Positions 37,956 to 49,241 of a stretch of 64,000 nt of DNA are shown one piece after another. Position numbers and translations under genes: made by a program. The stretch's first letter is position 1. Each line of letters opens with the position of its first letter. Under the pieces are notes generated by a model. That model ran no database searches. It was given only the letters and a program-made list of their open reading frames with translations, and was not told the DNA's origin. Location of the stretch: positions 950,471 to 1,014,470 of the forward strand of contig NW_004450459.1 of assembly GCF_000321225.1 (NCBI RefSeq). The letters are read 5' to 3'. The stretch is from Odobenus rosmarus divergens. Lineage: Eukaryota; Chordata; Mammalia; Carnivora; Odobenidae.

Positions 37956-39119
37956 CTATTGCTATGGCCTATATGGGTCATTATGTCACAACATCTTCTC
38001 TTACTTGAAACAAGTCTCTAGTTCTTGTTCCTTCCCATTAATCATTTCTAGATTTTGTTTTCTGCTTTTCTTCTTCACCACTTCTGTTTTGTTTATAATA
38101 TATAGAATCGTTGTAGGAAAAAACAATAACCAGATATAGAAGTTGAGATAAAATACTCTCCATCTAGTGTCACCTGCATGAGCATAATCAACTTGCCTTA
38201 ACTGGTAAGACTTCATCCAAGAAGTAAGACTAGAGTAGGGTTTTTAAATCAGGTGAGGGAATTGTAGAGGCTGAAAAATAAAATGCAATTGTGGGCACAT
38301 GGGATAATTGCAAAGGAGAAAAATATAACACATGGAACAAATGTGATACTCAAATGACGTTGAATCTAAAAAATAAGTTGCCTGAGGATAAGTGACAAAT
38401 ATAGAAGAACATTTCAAACTCTTGGGAAAATGATAATTTAAAAAATAAAATTTATGTTTTATATTTACCTAGCTTCTTCTATTTTGCAAAGTATTTTTAA
38501 TTTATGATCTTATTTAATTCTCATGTTGTAAATGGTGAATAGTATCATTGACAGGGGAGAAAAAGGAGAGTCACAAGATTAAGTGTCTCACCCAAAGCAG
38601 GCCCATTTGTCCTTAGTGGGGCCAGACCTCCGTCCCAGCCCTCGTTCTCAATAGAGCTAAACACTGATGCTGCTCAAGACAAAGCCCGGTGTAGACCTTC
38701 CCTGTAAATCATTCAGAGCCCATGAAGCCCTAGGCCATAAGTATAAATCTACTGAGAGAAGTTCAGAAAACAAATCTAACATAAATGCAATCAGAGATGA
38801 GAATTAAATATATAACAGGATCCTTTTAAATGAAGGAGGCAGGGTGAAGGCAGAACTACCATCCACAAACTAAACTGTTTGGAAGATGTTGTGGGCAGGT
38901 GGTTGTATGTTTGGAAAAACACAAAACTCTAATCCTTTTATCTGAATCCTTATAAGAGGTACATTATTATAAGACTCTGTCACATTTGGTACAAAAGAAC
39001 ATTTTTGCTTTATCGGTACATTCCATGGAAGCATTTGCAGAGTGAATGAGGCAGCCTACATTGTATACATCCCTAAACGCCCTCACCTTCTCACCCGACT
39101 CTGTCTTATGGAAGCCTAG
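37956..39119. other. Intron, no gene seen
   Basis: A diverged MIR (reverse) is likely near 38490-38610 (attctcatgttgtaaatgg, gtgtctcacccaaag). Nothing else recognised. Confidence 0.55.
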
Positions 39120-39335
39120 GCGTTCTTGAGAGATCAGAGCAAATGCCACCTCTTCCAAGAAGGTTCTTCAGGTGAGGTGAACCCTCCCTTTCCTAGGCAT
39201 TCATAGCATGTTCTAGGTCATCTTATTAATGATCTTGCCTTCTGCCTTGTTCAGCTCCAGGATGGCATAAACACTTGGGTTTTATCTTTGTGCTTCCTAC
39301 AGCCCCAACACAAGTGTTTCACACTGCAGTTTTTC
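39120..39335 (+). repeat. L2 fragment
   Basis: The text aaatgccacctcttccaag, aaggttcttcagg and tttatctttgtgcttcctac follows the L2 3' region. Confidence 0.65.
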
Positions 39336-40320
39336 ACTGAATCGGTAAGAAATTGTCTGAGGTCCTATCACGCTCTAAGGGTTTATAAACCTTTTCTGGG
39401 ATTTGGGATATTCAAATTCAACTACAGATATGACCTCAGTAAAGGACTCTCTTCACTTAAAAATCTTGTCTCCTTATAATCATATTTCACGCTGACTTTT
39501 TGAACCAGAACATTTGCATTCGTTTAATGCATTAATAATTAGCACTAGCAAATAGCAAACTCACACCCAGAAGGTTAAATTATAAAGTGTTTTTTTTAAT
39601 CAAATAGGTGTATGGCAGTCATCAAACTTAAACTAATTTGAGATTTGCTTTTACCACAAATTTCATAAATATTCCACCAGATTTTATTCAATATAAAGGT
39701 AAGAGCTTCAAAGTCAGAAAGAACAGCTTTTTGAAGAGTCTCTCTTTTAATATGAGCTGGTGAATAAACTATGGTGAAAGAACTTAACATTTCAGAACAA
39801 AAATACATCACTTCTACCAAAGCCAAGTGTTCTTTAGAGACAAAATAATGTTCTCTTTATTAGTAATTTGGAATGACGATTAAATAACATTCATTTCATT
39901 GAGATTTTCATATAAGAACTGAGAAAACAATTCTTCATAGTAGTTATGAAAACACAAGAGCAAGTGTTGAGTTTCTGAAACACAGTCATCTTCCTAATTC
40001 CATATCTTCCCTTGGGCCATGTGTAGTGGTGGTGTGATCCTCAATTAAAAAGCTTATGTATACGGAAGATAAAAACCAAGGAAAGAATACTACTGAGGCT
40101 TGCAATGAAAAGTAAACTAAGAAAAAGATGAAGTAGTTATTTTCAATTGTAACACATTCTATGAAATATCCCAAACTTCCATTACATTTTGTGTAACATG
40201 AGAAAAAGCTCTTTGATCTATGAATAGGTTAATCCAACAACTATTCACACAAGTCCTGTCTTTTTCAGGGAGAAGAGCAATCAATGATCAAGGAGAGTAC
40301 AACTCACAAAAGGCATGAAA
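39336..40320. other. PDE11A intron just downstream of the exon
   Basis: No repeat or second exon recognised. Confidence 0.6.
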
Positions 40321-40326
40321 ACTTAC
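40321..40326 (-). other. PDE11A: Splice donor of the PDE11A exon
   Basis: The plus-strand bases acttac read GTAAGT on the minus strand, directly after the last exon codon AAA. This matches the consensus 5' splice site at all six intron positions. Confidence 0.92.
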
Positions 40327-40485
40327 TTTTTCATCATCTTCAGTAAATGGAGCACCTTCAGGAATCTTATTTATCGCTTGGGCCACACCAATAATCTCAC
40401 CATCACTGCTTCGGATAGGCATGCACAATAGTGATTTTGTCTTGTATCCAGTTAGCTTGTCAATTTCATCATTGAATCTTCGATC
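40327..40485 (-). CDS. PDE11A: PDE11A coding exon, GAF-A domain segment (53 codons)
   Basis: This exon encodes 53 residues that I recognise as part of the first GAF domain of phosphodiesterase 11A, a dual cAMP/cGMP hydrolase of the cytosol. The translation starts DRRFNDEIDK and ends FTEDDEK. It carries the complete GAF signature NK(x6)F(x3)DE: N39, K40, F47, D51 and E52 of the exon, plus the core strand around SLLCMPIRS. In this family GAF-A is the cyclic-nucleotide-binding regulatory domain; the catalytic domain lies further downstream in the protein and is not in this window. The exon is 159 nt, so both flanking introns are phase 0 and the reading frame is uninterrupted. The acceptor is a pyrimidine-rich tract ending TTTTTAG, and the donor is AAA|GTAAGT. 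No neighbouring PDE11A exon was recognised in the other 63.8 kb, which fits the very large introns of this gene. The alternative, a processed or duplicated copy, is unlikely because consensus splice sites flank it on both sides. Confidence 0.96.
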
Positions 40486-40507
40486 CTAAAAATAAGACAG
40501 AAAGGAC
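40486..40507 (-). other. PDE11A: Splice acceptor of the PDE11A exon
   Basis: Read on the minus strand, the intron ends in a pyrimidine-rich tract (tcctttctgtcttattttt) followed by AG immediately before the GAT codon of the exon. This is a strong 3' splice site and it fixes the exon start at 40485. Confidence 0.9.
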
Positions 40508-40756
40508 ATTAAATGCATGTGCATTGTTGTCAGGGAGAAGGGGAGAGAAGTGTATTTCTGTGTATTGTATTTTATCACTAGGAATTTTACCCAATGAATT
40601 TTTAATAACAATACCAGATTTGATTTCATGTTGAAGTCACCAAAGGAAAATAAATGAAAATAAATCACTACCATAGTTGTTAACCATGGTAAATGATGAA
40701 AAAACTAAACCTGACTACAACAACATCTCACAGTTGGAGAAGGGGCAAGTGCTTTT

Positions 40757-41194
40757 GTTTTTGTTTTTTGGTTTTGTTTTTTTGGGGGGCGGAGCACACA
40801 CTCAAGAACAGGGGGAGAGGCAGATGGGGAGGGAGAGAGAAAATCTTTTTTTTTTTTTAAAGATTTTATTTATTTGAGAGAGAGAATGAGAGAGAGAGAG
40901 AGACCACATGAGAGGGGGAGGGTCAGAGGGAGAAGCAGACTCCCCGCTGAGCAGGGAGCCCAATGCGGGACTCGATCCTGGGACTCCAGGATCATGACAT
41001 GAGCTGAAGGCAGTCGCTTAACCAACTGAGCCACCCAGGCGCCCGAGAGAGAAAATCTTAAGCAGGCTCCATGCCTATTGTGGGGACCGTCGTGGAGCAC
41101 AACATGGGGCTTGATCTCAGGACTCTGAGATCATGACCTCAGACAAAATCAAGAGTTGGATCCTTACCCAACTAAGCCCCCCAGGCACCCACCC
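40757..41194 (-). mobile_element. CAN-SINE (outer) carrying a second SINE
   Basis: An older minus-strand SINE flanked by aggggcaagtgctttt (40741-40756) and aggggcaagtgttttt (41195-41210). It is interrupted at 40848-41044. Confidence 0.9.
40848..41044 (-). mobile_element. CAN-SINE nested in a SINE
   Basis: Younger minus-strand element inserted in the outer SINE; TSD gagagagaaaatctt at 40833-40847 and 41045-41059. Confidence 0.95.
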
Positions 41195-41496
41195 AGGGGC
41201 AAGTGTTTTTAATGGAGCTCCACACTATGCTATTTATTCAAATATGTTATTTCACATAGACAACTGATTATGAAGTATCATATAAGAAAAAGACCTAATA
41301 AATTCAGATTAAGCACTATGAAAATATATGCAGAAAAGCACTACTTTACTTCTAGTCAAAATGTCCTATGCAAAAAGAACCTATGAGCTCATAATGATAC
41401 TTTAAAAAAACAAAAACAAAAACAAAAAAACCAGTATGATGGAAGGGAGGAGAGAAAGGGCTTCTTTATAGAATGTCAGCTTAAAAAATGTAGAAC

Positions 41497-41704
41497 AGGG
41501 GCGCCTGGGTGGCTCAGATGGTTAAATGTCTGCCTTCAGCTCAGGTCATGATCCCAGGGTCCTGGGACTGAGTCCCACTTTGGGCTCTCTGCTCAGCGGG
41601 GAGTATGCTTCTCCCTCTCTCTCTGCCTGCCGCTCTGCCTACTTGTGCTCTCTATCCCTCTGTCAAATAAATAAATAAATAAAACCTTTAAAAATAAATT
41701 AATT
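41497..41704 (+). mobile_element. CAN-SINE
   Basis: Plus-strand element flanked by aaaaatgtagaa on both sides (41484-41495 and 41705-41716). Confidence 0.94.
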
Positions 41705-41939
41705 AAAAATGTAGAAGGAATGGTAAATTATATATTATCTATCTTGCAACTACTAATTAATAACATCTACAAGCAAGGATCATCAATGGATGCTAATACC
41801 ACTGGGTGAAAGGTTGTTGTTAAACAGAATATTCACATAGTCTTAGGGTGCCACCCCAAAGATTCCCCATTAAATTCAGAGAGAAAAAGATGTCTTTATT
41901 GTGAAGAGATTGGGTGGACACCACGTTAAACAAGTAATC

Positions 41940-42040
41940 AAACTTAGCATTACCACTAAGGAACTTAGCATTACCACTAAGGAGACAAAATACTCATATA
42001 CCTCCTGATGGGAAATAACATCATATGCCTCCTGATGGGA
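41940..42040. repeat. Two short tandem duplications
   Basis: A 21-bp unit (aacttagcattaccactaag plus one G) is repeated twice at 41941-41981, and right after it a segment containing cctcctgatggga recurs with a 27-bp period (to about 42040). Confidence 0.85.
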
Positions 42041-42133
42041 TGCGATGTGATGAGGACACAACATCATCAAAAACATGAGTGTTCTTTTCAAATGTGTAAC
42101 ATGAATCTGACCATTGAGGAAAAGAAAATTAAG

Positions 42134-42330
42134 GGGTGCCTGGGTGGCTCAGTCATTAAACGTCTGCCTTCGGCTCAGGTCATGATCCCAGGGTCCTGGG
42201 ATCGAGCCCCGCATTGGGCTCCCTGCTCAGCGGGAAGCCTGCTTCTCCCTCTCCCACTCCCCCTGCTTGCGTTCCTTCTCTCTCTGTGTCTCTCTGTGTC
42301 AAATAAATAAATAAAAATCTTAAAAAAAAG
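42134..42330 (+). mobile_element. CAN-SINE
   Basis: Plus-strand element; TSD agaaaattaag at 42123-42133 and 42331-42341. Confidence 0.94.
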
Positions 42331-42709
42331 AGAAAATTAAGAAAAATGCAGATTATTGGTCATTCTATCAGAAGTCTGACCTGAACTCTTCAAAAATGTC
42401 AATATCGTTGAGAGACAAAAAATTTTAAAATAAAAATAAAATAGGGCCATGGGAGCTGTGCTGGTTTAAAGAAGACTTGAGACCTGAAATCTAAATAAAA
42501 TGTGTGATCCTTCACTGAAAATTATTATGCAATTTCTGGGCGTGGAGGGGTGATAATTAGAGAAAGTTGAACACGGAAATTATATTAGGTAATATTCTAT
42601 CAACATAAACTTTCATAGGTGTGATAGTGGTATTGTAATTATGTAGAATGTTGTTTTTTTAGGATAATTACATGCTGTAGCATTTTGGTGTGAAATGTCA
42701 TAATACTTT
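42331..42709. other. Intron, no gene seen
   Basis: Possible old L1 3' debris (ataggtgtgatagtggtattg at about 42615). No gene. Confidence 0.5.
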
Positions 42710-42721
42710 CAACTTACTTTC

Positions 42722-42917
42722 TTTTTTTAAGACTTTATTTATTTATTTATTTGACAGAGAGAGACACAGGGAGAGAGGGAACACAAGCAGCGGCGGTGGG
42801 AGAGGGAGAAGCAGGCTTCCCGCTGAGCAGGGAGCCCGATGTGGGGCTCGATCCCAGGACCCTGGGATCATGGCCTGAGGTGAAGGCAGACACTTAACTG
42901 AGCCACCCAGGCGTCCC
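42722..42917 (-). mobile_element. CAN-SINE
   Basis: Minus-strand element. The left flank caacttactttc (42710-42721) recurs at 42924-42935. Confidence 0.92.
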
Positions 42918-42943
42918 AACTTACAACTTACTTTCAAATGGTA

Positions 42944-43012
42944 AGGAAGAGAAGGAAGGGAGGGAGGGAGGGAAGGAGGAAGAAAAGAGAAAGAGAGAGA
43001 GGGAGAAAAGAG
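42944..43012. repeat. GGA/GAA-rich low-complexity tract
   Basis: Purine-only text with gggaggg and aagagaaag repeats. Confidence 0.85.
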
Positions 43013-43038
43013 ACTGGCTCCTCAAAAGGTAACAGAGG

Positions 43039-43142
43039 TTCTCTGCTCAGGGAGGAGCCTGCTTCTCCCTCTCCCTCTGTCTACTGCTCTGCCTACTTAT
43101 GTTTTCTCTCTCTCTCTGTCAAATAAAGAAATAAAATCTTTT
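43039..43142 (+). mobile_element. 5'-truncated CAN-SINE
   Basis: Only the 3' half is present (gggaggagcctgcttctccc to the aataaaatctttt tail). A gaaaaggtaacag-like motif lies on both sides. Confidence 0.85.
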
Positions 43143-43646
43143 GAAAAGGTAAAGAAAAGAAAAAGAAAAGGTAACAGGGACTAAAAAGATTCCAAGGAAG
43201 ATGATAAACTAGATCCAGGCTCACTGAGTGGAGTAAAGCTTCTCCCAAGGACCTCAATATTCTTTCTTAAAAGAGGCTTAAAAAACAACAAAGCCCTACT
43301 GTCTACCACCATCTAGAGCTATGAATTTCATCTGATTAAGAGGCAAGGGAGGCTGGCTGTGGACAGCGGTGATAGCCTCAAAACCTCAAAACTGTTGGCC
43401 TTCTGATGAAGTCTGTTATCTTTAGTGTCACAAGGACAGGAGCCCTTAAACTCCATACTAAGACCTGGTTTTGTTCTGGGGACTCATGGAAGCTACCGTA
43501 AACCCTTAGTTAGGGTGAGAAAAGCCCTGAAGGAGAGAGGGAAATCAAAACCCAAACTAAACCAAATATCCTGCTCAAAATGAGTCTGCAACCAAACTTT
43601 CAGAAAAACACTAATTTGTATTAATTTTTTAAAAAATTCACCGAAG

Positions 43647-43755
43647 GGGGGTGCCTGGGTGGCTCAGTCGTTAAGCGTCTGCCTTCAGCTCAGGTCAGGA
43701 TCCCAGGGTCCTGGGATCGAGCCCTGCATTGGGCTCCCTGCTCCGCGGGAAGCCT
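43647..43755 (+). mobile_element. 3'-truncated CAN-SINE
   Basis: The head to gggaagcct is present, but the CT-rich part and A-rich tail are missing. The break is abrupt, followed by L1 text. Confidence 0.9.
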
Positions 43756-43759
43756 AACA

Positions 43760-44170
43760 TCAATTATGAAAAGAAAAAATGAAAAACCATTTCAATGTGG
43801 TCAATAGAAAAATAAACAAATTATGATCTCTTGTTCTGATACCATACTATACAACAATTTTAATGAATAAACTAAAGCTTCTTATGTTAAAATGAATATC
43901 AAAAACATGTTAAGTAAAATAAACAACCTGTAATCTGATACCATCTACATAATACCACTAATATTTAAAAATGATACTAAACACTATGGATTCAAATATG
44001 TACCAAAAGTAGAAAGCATACATGAGAATAATAAACTCTAAATTTATGTAAGTGGTTACCTTTGGGAAGGAAGGGGGAAATGGTGTCAGGGAGGGGTATA
44101 GAGGAGGTTTCAACTCTACCAACGGTTTTCCTTCTTTGTTTTTTAAGTTTTCCTTCTTTAGAAAAAAAAA
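43760..44170 (+). mobile_element. Old L1 3' end
   Basis: The text gataccatctacataatacc, ggattcaaatatgtacc, gtggttacctttgggaagg follows the last part of an old L1. Confidence 0.75.
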
Positions 44171-44289
44171 ACAACAATTGTGAAGCAAATATAATACAAT
44201 GTTAAGATTTTATAAACCTTGAGGGCCTATTTCCAACTAAATATTTGCAATATTTTATAATAAAAAGTTTAAAACCATTTTTAAAACAT

Positions 44290-44965
44290 TAAGAACTTTG
44301 TGGAAGATGATACAGGATTGGAATATGAGAAACCAATTAGGAAATTTCAGTGGTCCAGGGAAGGCAAGAGGATGGTCTGGGTTAAGAGAAAGGCAATGAA
44401 GGTAAGACAGATAGGTTGGAAGTTTAGTCTACAGTACTTCCTGATGGATTGGTTGAGGATGGTGGACTAGAAAAAGAAGAGTGTATCTTCAGTTTTAATT
44501 TGAGAAATTATGTGACTCATTTAAGAAATGAAATTTAAGAAATTTAAGAATTTAAGAAATGAAACAGATGAACATAGGGGGAAAAAGAGAGAGGCAAACC
44601 ATAAGACAGACTCTTAACTATAGAGAACCTGAGGGTTGCTGGAGGGGAGGTGGGTGGGAGATGGGCTAAATGAGTGATGGGTATTAAAGGGAGCACTTGT
44701 GATGAGCACTGGGTGTTATATGTAAGTGATGACTCACTAAATTCTACTCCTGAAACTAATATTCAGGAGTAGAACACTCCTATACACTATACACTATATG
44801 TTAATGAACTAGAATTTAAATAAAAAATTGAAACCAAAAAAATTTGAGAAACTATGGATGGAAGTGCCATTTACTGGAATGGAAGAGATCCAGATGAAGG
44901 TGAAAGTCTATGTATAAAGAAAGTCAAGAAGTTTGATGAATCAGTTTATTAAGCAAGGTGAGGTG
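44290..44965 (+). repeat. Ancient interspersed repeat, copy 3 (split by L1)
   Basis: Pieces at 44290-44512 (ggttggaagtttagtctac, tgatggattggttgaggatgg) and 44857-44965 (atggaagtgccatttactgg) flank an L1 insertion at 44513-44840. Confidence 0.6.
44513..44840 (+). mobile_element. 5'-truncated L1 3' UTR with TSD
   Basis: The body (agactcttaactatagag, agcactgggtgttatatg, ttctactcctgaaactaat) is a carnivore L1 3' UTR. The TSD is aatttgagaaattatg (44497-44512) and aatttgagaaactatg (44841-44856). Confidence 0.92.
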
Positions 44966-44974
44966 CATCTTGTG

Positions 44975-45128
44975 ACCTAAATCACAAACTGCATGTGAGA
45001 ATTACCTGAGAAGATTTTCAAAATACCAGAGCCTGGGCTCCACCCCAAACTGAATCAATGAATATTAGGCATTGGTGTTTTTCAAATGTTTATAGGTGAT
45101 TCTCATATGAGAACAACTGTCCTGAATG
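44975..45128 (+). mobile_element. MER5A-like hAT relic
   Basis: The blocks gtgagaattacctgagaag, gcctgggctccaccccaaac and ggtgattctcatatgagaac follow MER5A in order. Confidence 0.75.
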
Positions 45129-46059
45129 ATAAGGAGATTAGTCACTAGTAAGGTCAATAAAATTCATTGATAGGGAGAGGCTTAAGATGGGAAGAAACGA
45201 GGAGAGCAACTCATATTCTAGTGGTCACCTATCAGATGGGGTGGACTGTGTTAAACTGGACTTGAAAATCCACTCTGGAGTAGACATGGCCCATCTGTTC
45301 TTACCTTTGTGATAATTTGCATCTCTGGAGAAGGGCCTCATCCACCCAAGTCCAACTCAGTGTAGACCAACCACCAAGACTGTGGGGTATTCATTGTCAA
45401 ACTATCCAAAACCGCATGAGAACAATGGACATGGGGACACTTCCCCATGACCGGGGACACCAAAATAATATAAACCCTCCCACCACCTCTCCAACTCTCT
45501 GTACCCATCTGATAAACTTCTAACTCGAGGAGAAAAAAATAATTATGTTGATATATGTGGTGTTAATCTTCCAATTTAAAAGCTGTGAAGAAAGATTTAT
45601 TTCATTAGGTTTTAGTATTTTTTTAAAAAATAATTCATCTTAAAATATGCTTTGTCCAAGTCTTCATTACACTGCTTATGGAATAATTCTCACAAATTAA
45701 CTCAAATATCCATCTAATGGGAGGTGAGAAGAGCTGATATAATTGTACATTTTCCTAATGTATATTAATCTCTAGATTAATTTTCTAATTTTAAAAAATG
45801 AAGAAAGTTAAGCACAAAATTGAGGTATAAATTAATTATAGGAGATGAAGAAAACTAGGGAAATAATTAGATAAAGAAACATATTACTCTGATGTTATAC
45901 AGGGAAGGAAAGTTTAAAAACAGAAGACAGCAAAAAAATAGATTTCACTTGCCAAGCAATGACCACAAATGAGTGTAGTAGTAAGGGAAACATAGGACAT
46001 TTTGGAAGACATGGCTGGAGGCCACATCTAGTGTAATGTCAGAAAAAATCCTCCAAAGA
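45129..46059. other. Intron, no gene seen
   Basis: The open frame at 45317-45523 is unsupported. No clear repeat. Confidence 0.55.
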
Positions 46060-46900
46060 AAGTGAAATGTTTAAGCTGACACCCACAGGATCAATGTCTC
46101 AGGAAGAGAAAATAGTACCCAAAATGCAAAAGCAATAGAACACTGGTAAGTTTGAGGAATTGAAAGAAGTTTAAGATAGCTCTCAAGGGAAGAGTCTGAA
46201 ATGGGACAGGAAAGACCAGCTGGAGACTAATGAAGGGGTGCCTAGTGACCAGCTTTAGAATTACCAATTTATCCCAGGAAGAGGAGGGCCCTAGAGGGTT
46301 TTCAGAAGGTGGGTGGGAGTAATATAACTGATTCTTCTTTACAAATACCACTCTGGGGCGCCAGGGTGGCTCAGTCATTAAGCATCTGCCTTCGGCTCAG
46401 GTCATGATCCCAGGGATGGAGCCCCGCATCGGGCTCCCTGCTCAGCGGGAAGCCTGCTTCTCCTTCTCCCACTCCCCCTACTTGTGCTCTCTTTTGCTGT
46501 GTCTCTCTCTGTCAAGTAAATAAATAAAATCTTAAAAAAAAAATTTTTTTAAAAAAACAAATACCACTCTGGCTTACGTGTAAAGAATGGATTGGGAGCA
46601 AGAGATCTAGGTGAGAGACAAACCATCTCTGGACAGCAATGGTGGTTAATGATGGTGAGGGTGATGGGAATGGACTGAGTTGAAAGATATTTAGGAGGTA
46701 GAATCAATAAGACTTGCTGATTAATTTGATGAAAGGTTGTAAAGGAACAAAAAATGACTCCATATACCGGGTACAGGTACCTGGGTGAGTGGCCGAGCGA
46801 TTCATTGAGTGAAAAACACAGGGGGGACAGATTCGGAGGTGGGAATATGAGTTCCCCTGTATACATTTTGAGGTTAGTTGACTATAGGCCATCCACATGG
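46060..46900 (+). repeat. Ancient interspersed repeat, copy 4 (split by SINE)
   Basis: Same repeat type as 2295-3215: agagggttttcagaaggtg, taccactctggcttacgtg, gtaaagaatggattggg, caataagacttgctg. A SINE lies at 46357-46556. Confidence 0.62.
46357..46556 (+). mobile_element. CAN-SINE
   Basis: Plus-strand element with an exact 16-bp TSD acaaataccactctgg (46341-46356 and 46557-46572). Confidence 0.96.
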
Positions 46901-48405
46901 TGGTATCGCACCCAAAGTAGTTTGAGAGATAAATTATATATATATATATTTTTTTTCTTTTTAAATTTCAGGAAAAGTACTTAGAATGGAAAGTAGAGAT
47001 GGTTTAGGTAAGGGTGAGAAACTCCGATCAGTAACTTTTAACTTGAGGTCTTCTGAAGTTCATCCCACTCAATAGCAAAGCTTCAAGAAGGCCAAGGAAG
47101 GGGGAAATGGGACCAATAAGGTAGAAACATTGGGCCTATTTATTGCTGAAAATAGAAACTTGAATAGGAAACTAACAAATGCCTCTAGGTCTATAATGAA
47201 ATATCACATGGAGAATGGTGTCCAATTTTTACTTATCTCCCCTAGGACAAAAGAACAAGAAATGATCTATAACAGGTGAGATTTCTAATAAATTAAAGTA
47301 AGGGCTTCTTTAATAAGGTTGTTAAAATCTGGAATGAGTTTCTTATGATTGTGGTAGACTCTTCTTGCTTCAAGTATTTTTATGTCATAATATTTTTCCT
47401 ATCTCAAATATTTTAAGTATAACCGCTCTTATAAAAAGAAGTGCAAGGATCTTCTCAGTGCTTTTTGTGCAGACCTATTTTTTGCATGTGACACTCAGCT
47501 ATGATTTTTAATATTTAAAAAGACAAAGTCATAAGGCCAAAAGCAATTATTACTTTTTAGCAATGGAACTGAACTGTGCCTGCTCCATAGAGAACAGTTA
47601 ATTTGGTACATTTCTGACTTAGGATCTTTGCACTTGCAGCCTATTCTGCAAGTTCCTCAGTTGAATGGGATGCCACATAGCATACCCAGATAATGGGTCC
47701 TACATACCAGATCCATTGAGGCTGTAGAAAGATCGAACTTCTGAAGTCTGAGTTTTCAGGTCCTTAAGAAAACAGCTATGTTCACTGCACTCAAGAATCC
47801 CAGCCAGCCCCAAAGAAACACGATTTAGAGTCACATAGGTGCATCAAAGTAAAAGGGAGTCCATCCCTTCTTTTCACTTTCTCTGTGAAGTCACTCCAGG
47901 CTCCCCAAGGCAGGGGCCAGAACTAAGAATCTTATCCAGTCTCAGACTCATGGCAAGGATGAGTCACATAAGCTCTCTTTCATCCTCTCTGTATTTAAGG
48001 CTTCTCTCCCCAACACTTTATAGTAAAATTTTCCAGTGCTCATGATTAAGCCAAGAACTGGTCTTGACCACTGTTTAACCTGTAAGGGTGATTGTTTGTT
48101 TTTTGTTTTTGTTTTTGTTTTTATTATGTTTAATCACAATTTCAACCCTACCTTGGGTTCTTCATAGCCAAAATGATCAAACTCTTCAAGTCTGATAATG
48201 TCCACATGATGGTAATCTTGTTTTTAGAACATACCTTTGAAGAAACATATAAATGCAAAAAGTCCCTATTAATTCCATGAAATGTTTAATGAATTTGTAT
48301 ATGAGTCATTGTGTCCATAAGTTATAGAGAAAAGGTGATACAAGATATATGTCTATATATGGTATTTCTTACTTCTTCAGAGACATATATATTCATAAGA
48401 ATAGA
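46901..48405. other. Intron, no gene seen
   Basis: (TA)n run at 46934-46950 and a GTTTTT run at 48091-48122. The open frame at 47839-48045 is unsupported. Confidence 0.55.
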
Positions 48406-48407
48406 AC

Positions 48408-48570
48408 AGTGGTTGTTAATCCTTACTAACATTGGAATCACTTGGGGAGTTTTAGGTAAATACTGCTGTCCTAGCCCCACCCTGACCAATTAAATCATAT
48501 GGGTGGGGGGAGGGACTGGACAGGAGATCTGACTTTTGACTGTAGGTCAGGGTTAAGAACCACTGAATTA
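48408..48570 (+). mobile_element. MER5A-like hAT relic
   Basis: Ends tggttgttaatcc (left) and ggttaagaaccactga (right) are inverted, and the centre (ggaatcacttggggagttt, cctagccccaccctgacc) follows MER5A. Confidence 0.8.
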
Positions 48571-48966
48571 GAGGTCCCTTAATAAATCCAAGGCCTTCAG
48601 GGGTCTAAGGGGAATAGATTGTAAATTTAGAGCTTTCAGGACAAGTGTATTTGTTAGCTTTGTTTTGTTTTCCATCCACTTTCCCTGAAGGCTTAACATA
48701 CCAGGCCTGCATACCTTCTCCAGCACCCTACTATTTCACACCCGCAAAGAAAGGTTTGGAGACCCAGTTCAGTCCCACATTTCATCTACATCTTTTAAAA
48801 TGCCTTATAGAGTTGTAATGTAGAAAAGCTAATGGAAATACGAACTGTAAAAGGAATAAGCCATTGAAATTCAAACTGATAGATTGCCAAACTATGTCTG
48901 AGGCTTTAAAAAAAATTGCTTTTATTGGTACATCAGTTAGTAACACTCATTTAATTCTCATTAATA
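48571..48966. other. Intron, no gene seen
   Basis: No feature recognised. Confidence 0.55.
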
Positions 48967-48981
48967 AAAGCATCTCCTTTA

Positions 48982-49226
48982 TACTCTTTATCTCAGGAAA
49001 CAAACTGAAGATTGCTGGAGTGGAGAGGGGTGGGAGAGATGGGGTGGCTGGGTGATGGACACTGGGGAGGGTATGGGCTATGATGAGCGCCGTGAATTGT
49101 GTAAGACTGATGAATCACAGACCTGTACCCTTGAAACAAATAATACATAATATGTTAATAAAAAAAAGAAAAAAAACAATAAATACATTTTGCAGTGAGT
49201 GGACCACTGGAAAAAAATAAAAAAAT
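48982..49226 (+). mobile_element. 5'-truncated L1 3' UTR with TSD
   Basis: The body (gattgctggagtggagag, gatgaatcacagacctgtac) is an L1 3' UTR with an A-rich tail. The TSD aaagcatctccttta is exact (48967-48981 and 49227-49241). Confidence 0.93.
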
Positions 49227-49241
49227 AAAGCATCTCCTTTA

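Noticed and set aside
41497..41704. Dog or cat as the source species
   Set aside because: The SINE consensus here differs from the dog and cat subfamilies as I remember them, so an arctoid carnivore is more likely. This was not tested by search.
42008..42310. 100-residue plus-strand open frame
   Set aside because: More than half is a CAN-SINE translation, which recurs in other SINE copies of the window.
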